Assembly (NCBI RefSeq): GCF_036850765.1
Contig: NC_089494.1
Span: 233,076,779-233,140,778 of the forward strand
Reading direction: 5' to 3'
Length of the DNA stretch: 64,000 nucleotides
Source: Saccopteryx bilineata
Taxonomy: Eukaryota; Chordata; Mammalia; Chiroptera; Emballonuridae
Position 1 is the stretch's first letter; each line of letters begins with the position of its first letter. The position numbers and the translations under genes are program-made. Below the pieces are notes generated by a model. The model searched no databases. It had not been told where the DNA came from and was given only the letters and a program-made list of their open reading frames with translations. Of the stretch, positions 42,339 to 64,000 are shown in pieces.

Positions 42339-44261
42339 ATGGCTAAAAGAAAAAAAGATGAGGAGTATTGTACTTTTCAGCAGGAATGGACAGAGGAATT
42401 TGCATTTGTGGAGAGAGCAGGTTCCGCAAAGTGTCTAATATGCAATGATAAAATTGCATCCATAAAATGGTAAAATATAAAGCGGCACTTTGACACACGC
42501 CATATTACATTTGCATCAAAATATCCAGCAGGGGACAGCAGGAAGAAAGCATGTCAAGAGATACTGTGCAGAGTGCAAGCTAGTCAGCAGCAACTCCGTG
42601 TTTGGACCCAACAAGGTGACTGAAATTCGGCTAGCTTTGCTGGTGCTTTAGCAATTGTGAGAAATGAAAAGCCATCCACAGATGGATAGTATGCCAAAAC
42701 ATTCATGCTTGATGTTGCCAATAAACTTTTTGACGACTTTTCGGATAAAGACAAGATAATCAAATGAATAAAAGACATGCCTCTGTCGGCAAGAACTGTT
42801 CACAATCATACCATCCTGATGGCAAATCAAATTGAGGCAACACAAATAAAGGACATAAATGCAGCACCATTCTTTTCTCTCACTTTGGATGAGTCAACAG
42901 ACATAAGCCATTTATCTCAGTTCAACACGATTGCAAGGTAAGCTGTCGGTGACACACTATGTGAGGAAAGTCTTGCTGTTTTGCCTATGAAAGAGACAAC
43001 AAGAGGGGAGGATTTATTCAAGTCTTTCACTGAGTTCGCTAAAGAAAAAATCTACTGATGGATAAACTTATTTCAGTGTGTACTGATGGTGCTCCATGCA
43101 TGGTGGGGAAAAACAGAGGATTCCTAGTGGATCTTCATGAACATGAAAAGAGACCCATCCTAAGTTTTCACTGCATCCTACATCAGGAGGCGCTTTGTGC
43201 TCAGATATGTGGTGAGCAACTTGGTGAGGTGATGTTGTTGGTCATTCGGGTGGTCAACTTTATTGTTGCCCAAGCTTTAAATGATCACCAGTTTAAAACA
43301 CTGCTGGATGAAGTTGGGAATAATTATCCTGATCTGCTTCTGCACAGCAATGTGCGTTGGTTGTCAAGAAGAAAAGTGCTCAGCCATTTCACGACTTGTC
43401 TGAGTAAAATCCGGATTTTTCTTGAAATGAAAAACATCGAGCATCCTGAGTTAGCTAACACTGAGTGGCTCCTGAAGTTCTACTGTCTCTTGGACATAAC
43501 TGAACTTCTGAACCAGCTCAATGTGAAAATGGAAGGCATTGGAAATGCAGTCTTATCCCTTCAACAAGCAGTGTTTGCATTTGAAAACAAGCTGGAACTC
43601 TTAATCTGATGTTGAAACAGGTCATTTACTACACTTTGAAAAACTGGGAGAGTTTAAAGATGCATGCACAGCAAGTGACCCTGCTTAACATCTCGATCTC
43701 CAGCAGCTAGTGGGCTTCATATCTAATCTCCTGCAGTCATTCAAAGTGCACTTTGGAGAATTTTGTGAGCACACTTGTCTTTTTAAGTCCATCACCCATC
43801 CACACGAGTGGGCAATGGACAGCGCCAACCTGAGTTACATCCCCAGTGTCTCCATCAGAGATTTTGAGCTACAAGCTGCTGACCTGAAGGCCTCAGACAT
43901 GTGGGTGAATAAGTTTAAGTCACTGAATAAAGATTTGGAAAGACTTGCACGACAGCAAGCAGAGTTGGCGAGCAAATACAAGTGGGGAGAAATGAAAAAA
44001 CTTCAACCCGTGGACCAGCTGATTGTCAAAACTTGGAACGCACTTCCCGTCACATACCACACACTGCAGCATGTGAGTATTGCTGTACTGACAATGTTTG
44101 GCTCTATGTATGCATGTGAGCAGTCTTTCTCACATCTAAAGAACCTTAAGACCAACCTACGATCACGTTTAATGGATGGAAGTCTCAACGCCTGCATGAA
44201 GCTTAACCTCACCATGTATCAACCAGACTACAAAGCCATCAGCAAAACCATGCAGTACTAG
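42339..44261 (+). pseudogene. Decayed hAT transposase with BED-type zinc finger
   Basis: The reading starts MAKRKKDEEYCTFQQEW and contains a BED-like finger (CLIC...HFDTRH). In-frame stops occur at 42471, 42621, 42687, 42765 and 42939, and the frame changes near 43056. Two long open stretches remain: 43058-43609 (SVCTDGAPCMVGKNRGF, then HSNVRWLSRRKVLSHF, the catalytic-core region) and 43710-44261, which ends in the hAT dimerisation signature CEQSFSHLKNLKTNLRSRL. Another frame change lies between 43609 and 43710. The product cannot be a functional full-length transposase. It resembles the hAT class from which ZBED/GTF2IRD2-type genes arose; there is no sign of host domestication. Confidence 0.92.
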
Positions 44262-44496
44262 GAGTCACATTAATGGTAAGAGATACTTTATTCATAATTG
44301 GTTAGCAAAAGCATAACAATGTTATTAAAAATAATTCAGAGACTTATTATACTTTAAAAGTGTTGGTCTTACATAAAATGCACACATTTACTTGTATATG
44401 TATGGCTCTCACATAATTACATTTTAAAATATGTGACATTCACAGCTCTCTCAGCCAAAAAGGTTCCTGACCTCTGCTTTAGGAGAAAGTTTGGAG

Positions 44497-44570
44497 AGAA
44501 AAATAGGGGAGGGGGGAGAGAAGGGAGAGAGAGGGAAAGAGAGAAAGAAAGGAAAAGAAAGCGGTGGTAA
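44497..44570. repeat. GA-rich low-complexity tract
   Basis: Almost pure purine GGAGAGAGA/GAAAGAAAG sequence directly right of the hAT element. Confidence 0.8.
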
Positions 44571-44689
44571 ATCGAACATGAACCTTTTTAAATCGGATGA
44601 GTATCATTATTTATATTATCCAGACTTTTTGATCATTCAGAACCTAGAAATAATTGAGTCAATAACTAAAATAATCAATTTATAAAACT

Positions 44690-45060
44690 TTTTATTTTTT
44701 TACAGGTTTCAGATGCATAATTCTACAACACACCTTCTGTCCACCATATTGTTCCCTCCCCCTAGTCAAGTGTTTTTCACAATTTATCCTCCCTACATCC
44801 TCTTCTCCCTCCTTCCCTCCTCAGGCAATCACCACACTATTGTTCCTGCCCTTGAGTTAGTTCCCCTTTTTGCTCAATCCCTTCACCCTCATCACCCACT
44901 GCCTACTGACTGCTGTCAGCCAGCTCTCCTATATGATGAGCCTGTCTCTATTTTGCTTGTTAGTTCATTTTGTTTATTAGATTATACTTATGACTGAAAT
45001 AATTTGCTATTTATTTTTCTCTGACTGGCTTATTTTACTTAGCATAATGCTCTCCAGCAA
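44690..45060 (-). mobile_element. L1 LINE 3' UTR fragment, antisense
   Basis: Starts with ACAGGTTTCAGATGCATAAT and ends TTCTCTGACTGGCTTATTTT then ACTTAGCATAATGCTCTCCA, matching mammalian L1 3' UTRs read in reverse. Confidence 0.62.
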
Positions 45061-45064
45061 TATT

Positions 45065-45680
45065 AGAAACTGACTATTTGTAGTATTGATTTAAACCTTA
45101 TCCTTCAGCATACACTATAAAAATTGGATGGTTCATTAATGGAAAAAAAAACATTTAAATGCATATTTTATACATATACAATATTTCATGTATAAGAGTA
45201 GCTTCAAAATATTCTGGCACATGTATTTATGGTCCATTAATGCACTTATCAGGAGAATGTACTCATTTGATCTTCAATGTTTCATGGCTTATGTTTGTTT
45301 CACTTGAGGCTTAGATTAATATCATTTTTATATGACATTTCCGGTCTGCATATTTCTGCAATTTCTTTACTCAAGTTGTTTTTTCATGAAGGAAATTTAA
45401 CTTGAAAAGCACAGAAATTGCCGTAAATTTAACTAAATAGATTGATATTAAAAATATTATGTATGATAAACTTTTCAATAAATTTATATTCAGAAAAAGG
45501 AATACATTCTGTATCCTTGCAGTTAGGGTCCTATGATCATGCATACAAAGAACTTTGTAAGCAGTAATAAAAAATATGATCTAAATTTGGCTACTATATA
45601 GCAATATGGCCTTTCCTATAACATTAGTACATAAGGACAGAGAAGTTGTCAGAATTCTTGAAAATCATCAACAATAATTG
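45065..45680. other. Unassigned intergenic sequence
   Basis: No gene or repeat recognised. Confidence 0.5.
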
Positions 45681-45689
45681 TTCTTCTCT

Positions 45690-47250
45690 TCTTCCCTCTA
45701 TCCAATAGAAATTGAATCCTACAAATTTGTTGCACATATCTTTTTTACTTCTTTAGTCCTATCTCCATTGGACCTTCTCCAGTTTAAACAAGTTATCTTG
45801 ATTTTCCTGGAGTAAACAATCTTCTTCCTTATCTGCTTACTTCAGTGTTGACCCCTTCAACTCATTCTTCCCACAGCTGCCAAGACTTTCTCCCACTCTC
45901 ACTGCTCTCCTGGTCCAGGTCACTTATATCTCACGCCTGTGTTGCTGCCACAACATCCTCCTAACCAGTCTTTCTCTTCTATTTCTGCAAAAGCTGATCA
46001 TATTATCTTATTGCTTAAACCCAGTGGTTCTCAAACTTTTTGAAGTTGAGGCACATTTAAAATCCTACAAATAATTGTAGGCGCACTATATACAAATTTC
46101 TAAAAATATGTTATAATAATTAAGTCAAATAGTAAAGAAAAAAATATAAAGTCCAAGCATGCTTTTATGGTAATTAAACAAAATAAATATGACAAAATTA
46201 AATTTATTCTGACATTAAAAAACATTTTTATGCTACATTTTTTGAGTTATGCTTTTTAGAATTTGTAAAAAAGAGATTTGTTAAAAATAAAAAAACTACA
46301 AAATAGTTATTTTTTTATCTATATAAATATATTCTTAGTAAGATTTAGTAAATTCGGCAGGTCCTGACCTGAATGTGTTATGTGTTTTCATTCTTATGTT
46401 TATGAGAAACATGAGCCTGATGTGTCCTAGCGATTTCTTCAATGTTTGAGCATATATTTGAAAGGCAAACTCTCATTTCCTCGTCAATACATTGAAGAAT
46501 TCCTCTCTTTTTACTCTTAATTGTGCTGAGTGCAGAAAACCCCCACCATACATATCATCTTAACTTCACACCAAACAAAGGATAGAAGAAACTTGCCTCC
46601 AGTCTTTCCAGGGAACATGGGGGTAGTGTAAACAATCCAGCACCACAGCTTAACAGCGTTTTGCAACCTAATCAGGCAAGTGAGGTGGAGGGTTGGGCAG
46701 ACTGTCAGCTTACAGCCAATTCCCCACACCTCTGTCCCCCAAAAATCTAAACCCTGTTGGTTTTTTGGTCCCCAACAGGCATACATTTCTCTGGAATACC
46801 ATAGGGTACATCTGGAAATCTAGGGCACACTGTGCACCCTGGCGCACATTTTGAGGACCACTGGCTTAAACCCTTCCATGGGATCTCATTTCAATTATTA
46901 TAAACTCTAGACTCCTTAACATGGTCTTTATGATCTGGCTAATGCCTATGCCTCTGACCTCATCTCCATCAACTTTTTCTTGATTCAAAATCACTACCAT
47001 ATGACTTTATTTCTAAACCCAAACTCTCCAAATTTCTTGCTATCTGAGAGCATTTGCTTTAAATCTTTTTTACATATCCCTTTGAGTGGCTTCTTTCTTC
47101 TCATCACTCAGGTCTTAATCTAAAGACTTTCTTAAGAGGCCTTTACTAAGCATCCAATTCCTCTCCCCTTTGAACTCTCCATCTTCATAGCATATGCCAA
47201 CTTCTTCACAGATTTTGGTTAATTCCTGAAATTATCTTAGATAATACTGT
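45690..47250 (+). mobile_element. Degenerate L2 LINE, split by a hAT element
   Basis: TGGTCCAGGTCACTTATATC, CCTCCTAACCAGTCTTTCTC before the insertion and CCTTCCATGGGATCTCATTT, GACCTCATCTCCATCAACTT, CTTAAGAGGCCTTTACTAAG after it follow L2 3' order. No frame survives. Confidence 0.6.
46022..46863 (-). mobile_element. hAT element (about 0.84 kb) with transposase remnant, inside L2
   Basis: Left end CAGTGGTTCTCAAACTTTTT, right end CATTTTGAGGACCACTG. CTTAAACC at 46014-46021 and 46865-46872 (or GCTTAAAC shifted by one) is the 8-bp duplication. On the minus strand, 46506-46378 reads CIDEEMRVCLSNICSNIEEI, then HQAHVSH and a stop, resembling the extreme C terminus of Charlie-type transposases. It is therefore an internally deleted copy of a different hAT family from the one at 41.6 kb. 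Confidence 0.83.
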
Positions 47251-47261
47251 GGGTTCTGGGC

Positions 47262-47410
47262 TGAGTTTTCTAGTTCCACTTGTGCAAGTTGTTAAATTTC
47301 TACTTCTTTTTCTGTAAAATGTGATAATAATACTTCATAAAGTTGTTGCAAGACTTAAATGACTTAAACCTAATTTTCATAGAACAATATCTGGCTAGTC
47401 AGTATTACTT
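47262..47410 (+). mobile_element. MIR fragment
   Basis: CTAGTTCCACTTGTGCAAGT, TTTCTGTAAAATGTGATAAT and AAAGTTGTTGCAAGACTTAA match MIR order. Confidence 0.55.
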
Positions 47411-47719
47411 GTTGTAGATGTAGTAGAATCAGTACTAAATTATATCTTAGTACAGGTCATTTAGTTTGTACACTTCTGTAATTACAACATTTAGAACATA
47501 GTCTGGTACTCAATAGAAGCTCCTCAATAAGTGTGTGAGCTATTGTTGCCTGACCAGTGACCTAGTAAAGGACAACTCTTAATTAAAGAAGTTCAAATTC
47601 CAGATGTTTTTAAACAATGTGGAAAAAATATTACTTTACCATTCTGCCTCTGGCCCTAGTTGAGAATTCCTAAATACCAAATCATCTACCCTTGAAAAAC
47701 ACATTTTTAGCAACTAAGA

Positions 47720-48240
47720 TCTGAATACATGGGAAATCTCTAGTCCTAGAAGGAGAATCAGCATGAAGCAGATTACAGGGAAACTTGACCTCCAGCCATG
47801 AGCCTGATAATAGGACCAAACAACCAAATTCAGATAGACATTGGAAGTATCACCCACGTTACCTGGGTCAAAATTGGGAGGAAGTTTCTGGAAGTAATTC
47901 ACAGAGGTAGAGGGAACCAAGTCAGTAGTTTCCTGGAGTAGAAGTGGATCTGATGACTTCAGTAGTCAAGATTGCCTTGAAAATGAGACATAACATACCT
48001 TATATGTGAAAAGTAATACTGGATCACATTATTCATCTTGGACTCTGCTGCAGAAGTAAAAAGCAAGAGAAAAAACAGACATAAGCAGATGGTATAGAGG
48101 AAATAAATGGTGATGGGAGGAGGCTTGACTGGAGTGGTGTACATACAATATACTGCACAGATGATATGTTGTGGAATTGTGCACCTAAAATTCATATAAT
48201 TTTGTTAACCAGCATCACCCAAATATATTTAATAAGAAAG
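47720..48240 (+). mobile_element. L1 LINE 3' end
   Basis: ACAGATGATATGTTGTGGAA, TTGTGCACCTAAAATTCATA, TAATTTTGTTAACCAGCATC and AATATATTTAATAAG are the classic L1 3' UTR end. Left edge uncertain. Confidence 0.68.
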
Positions 48241-48244
48241 GGGA

Positions 48245-49798
48245 GAAAAACCAAAGTAGATTATATGTAGCCTTCCTAAATGTTGTTTATATAAATTGAA
48301 TTGTTCAGATTTGAATAAAAGTGACAATACTCATTTTCAAATAGTTGCTAAAATCATCCTATTAAAATCATGTACCATATATTAATTTGTACTGCATACA
48401 ATTATTAAATCTTGTCTAGGTTGATTCTTATACACTAGGAAGCACAAGGGGTTTTCTTTTACTTTCCATTGCTTCCTTCAAATAAATGGTCCTAAGTCAA
48501 TTAAATAGGATGTGCCCACAAAGAAACTGAGTCAGTCATTTTACTTTATCAAATTATGTCTCTATGCTTTTCACTGTGTTTGTAAACTTTAACAAGTGTT
48601 ATAAGATACTGTGTTTGGCTTTGGCTTTTGGCAAGCATCTGTTCAGTGTCAGAGTCAAATTTAGAAACATATATTTAGCCTTCAGGTCATCTTTTTACTA
48701 ACTGACTTGTTATAAATTCCTGAAGTAAAGCAACATTTGTTGGAGAATCTTTTGACATAAAATAACATAAAGGTATGTGTCTGATTCCTCTAAAAAACTT
48801 AGCAGTTAAACAAAATATAAAGTTGGGTTATGTAATGACTCTAATACCAATAGTAATATTACATAAAACTTTGCATGTTATGAAAACTTAGTGTATTCTC
48901 CAGAGACATAACTCTCTATGCTTTATAATAACATTTAAATGGACTGATAAAGTCAAGTTATTAAATTTTAAATTTTTTAAATTATAAGTTGTTAAAAGAT
49001 TTAACATTCTTCTAGTCCTGATTTTAGCTTACATAATTTATAGCTACTTTTATATATATTACCAATGAAAAATTTTGATTTATTAAATCAGATGTAAGAA
49101 TCACTATATCTAATTTTAGAGAAGCTTTATGTATTTTTACTGAATTGAGAAAATTTGATATATTTGACAATTGTTACTTGAATATTGCTGATTAATGAGG
49201 CTGTAAGAGGTAAGGTTGTTTATATAATGCATTTGAGATGATTTATAAGCAGTATTCCATAGATTCTTATACGTTTAATAAAATTCATCCTAGTGATTTT
49301 AAAATTTAATCTTTTTAAATAAAAAGTCTTTCAAAGAAAAACAAATGTTAAAATGTTAAATTGAATAACCATATCTGTACAATTGAAAGATTCTCTTATC
49401 CATTTCTCTAATTTTCATCCAAATAACCAGTATTACCTTACTATTACTTTATTCTCCACTTTTTCCTCTCTCAAATCTTTTTTATTCTCTCTGATATTCC
49501 TATTTTTTAGGTCTAAATCAAGATCACGTACTCCCTTCACTCCCCAGAGTAGAAACTATGTAGAGTTTATAGAAAGACAGACTGCTGCCTTACCAGAATT
49601 GAGCCTTTTCTCTCTGACTCAAACAGAAGGGAGCAGGGAGGCTGTTAGTACATTGTAAAGCCCCAAGAAATATAAAAATGAAATACTATTGCTATCTCCA
49701 GCCATTTGCTTACTGACTTTGCAAATTATTATAAGTACTAATTAAAATGAGGAACTGACATTGTTTAAAAGAAAACCTTCCAGATGTGTACTAAATCA
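48245..49798. other. Unassigned sequence upstream of YIPF7
   Basis: AT-rich with no recognised repeat. An open frame after TTTTTTAG near 49510 is not recognised as an exon. Confidence 0.5.
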
Positions 49799-49800
49799 TA

Positions 49801-50183
49801 ATTTTTTTGTGTGTGTGACAGAGACAGAGAGAGAGGGGCAGATAGGGACAGACAGATAGGGAGAGAGATGAGAAGCATCAATTCTTTGTTGCAGCTCCTT
49901 AGTGTTCATAGTTGTTCATTGCTTTCTCATATGTGCCTTGACTGGGTGGCTGCAGCAGAGCAAGTGACCCCTTGCTCAAGCCAGTGACCTTGGGCTTCAA
50001 CCCAGTGACCTTAGGGCTCAAGCTAGCAACCACAGTGTCATGTCTATGATCCCACACTCAAGACAGAGACCCTGTGCTCAAGCTGGTGAGCCGGCACTCA
50101 AGCCAGGGACCTCAGAGTTTTGAACCTGGGTCCAATGTGACCCAGTCTGATGCTCTATCTACTGCGTGCCGCTTGGTCAGGCT
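49801..50183 (-). mobile_element. Long-body bat SINE
   Basis: Minus-strand head ending AAGCCTGACCAAGCGGCACG at its right edge, several related inner segments (AGTGACCTTGGG, AGTGACCTTAGGG, AGCAACCACAG on the + strand), and the GATGCTTCTCATCTCTCTCC end. Confidence 0.87.
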
Positions 50184-50369
50184 TAACATTTTTCTATTAA
50201 ATTGCTGAGAATAACATATTTGGAGAAGAATGTTAGATCTTTCAGATCAATAAAAGTCAATATAGTCATAGTCACAGTCAAGGTAAGTGAAAACTTCAGA
50301 AAAGTTCATTGAAGATCAGGTTTTGTAAATGACTCTCTAGTATGCATTTTCATATTCTTTTCCCAATAG

Positions 50370-64000
<13,631 letters not shown>

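Larger units (their letters stand above)
41628..44476 (+). mobile_element. 2849-bp hAT transposon, formerly autonomous, with SINE insert
   Basis: Left end CAGGGGTCAGGAACCTATG; right end CCAAAAAGGTTCCTGACCTC then TG, its imperfect inverse. Perfect 8-bp duplication CTTTAGGA at 41620-41627 and 44477-44484, the hAT hallmark. Inside are a VES-like SINE (41740-42115) and a decayed transposase (42339-44261). Without the SINE it would be about 2.46 kb. The miniature element at 26664 shares both ends. Confidence 0.95.

Noticed and set aside
43058..44261. The two 183-codon frames as a host (domesticated) gene
   Set aside because: They are parts of one transposase broken by stops and frame changes and bounded by intact transposon ends.
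49383..49658. Possible upstream YIPF7 exon after TTTTTTAG near 49510
   Set aside because: Frame and sequence match nothing I recognise, and there is no convincing donor in phase.

Overview
This is mammalian nuclear DNA, almost certainly from a bat. It is AT-rich with large introns, vertebrate splice signals and old MIR, L2 and MER5A fossils. Many copies of bat-type (VES-like) tRNA-derived SINEs and a dense set of hAT elements point to Chiroptera. The species and suborder cannot be resolved from sequence alone.

Three conserved protein-coding genes are present in the order found at human 4p12, in mirror orientation. GNPDA2 (+) contributes its last three coding exons (1-34, 1370-1544, 10838-10899). 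GUF1 (-), the mitochondrial LepA/EF4-type translational GTPase, is complete: 17 coding exons from 36587 down to 14737 give an intact 669-residue frame, and all 16 introns are GT-AG. YIPF7 (+) contributes its first three coding exons (50511-50626, 55896-56056, 62627-62772) and runs off the right edge. GNPDA2 and GUF1 converge tail to tail. GUF1 and YIPF7 diverge from a region that holds the one clear CpG island (about 36.27-36.84 kb).

The rest is introns and intergenic DNA colonised by transposons. The most informative is a 2849-bp hAT element (41628-44476) with perfect 8-bp target duplications, a decayed BED-finger transposase and a SINE inserted inside it. A 322-bp internally deleted relative (26664-26985) lies in a GUF1 intron. 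Other hAT families sit at 15369, 16755, 18619, 46022, 59971 and 28720; Tc1/mariner-type miniature elements sit at 10067, 13399, 13851 and 59465. A 63-66-bp minisatellite in GUF1 intron 16 has been split by one hAT insertion.

The most notable gene-level anomaly is the splice donor after YIPF7 coding exon 2. It reads AT-AAGT instead of GT-AAGT, although both adjoining exons remain in frame. No novel operon-like or defence system is visible; the interest lies in this splice site and in the layered transposon history.
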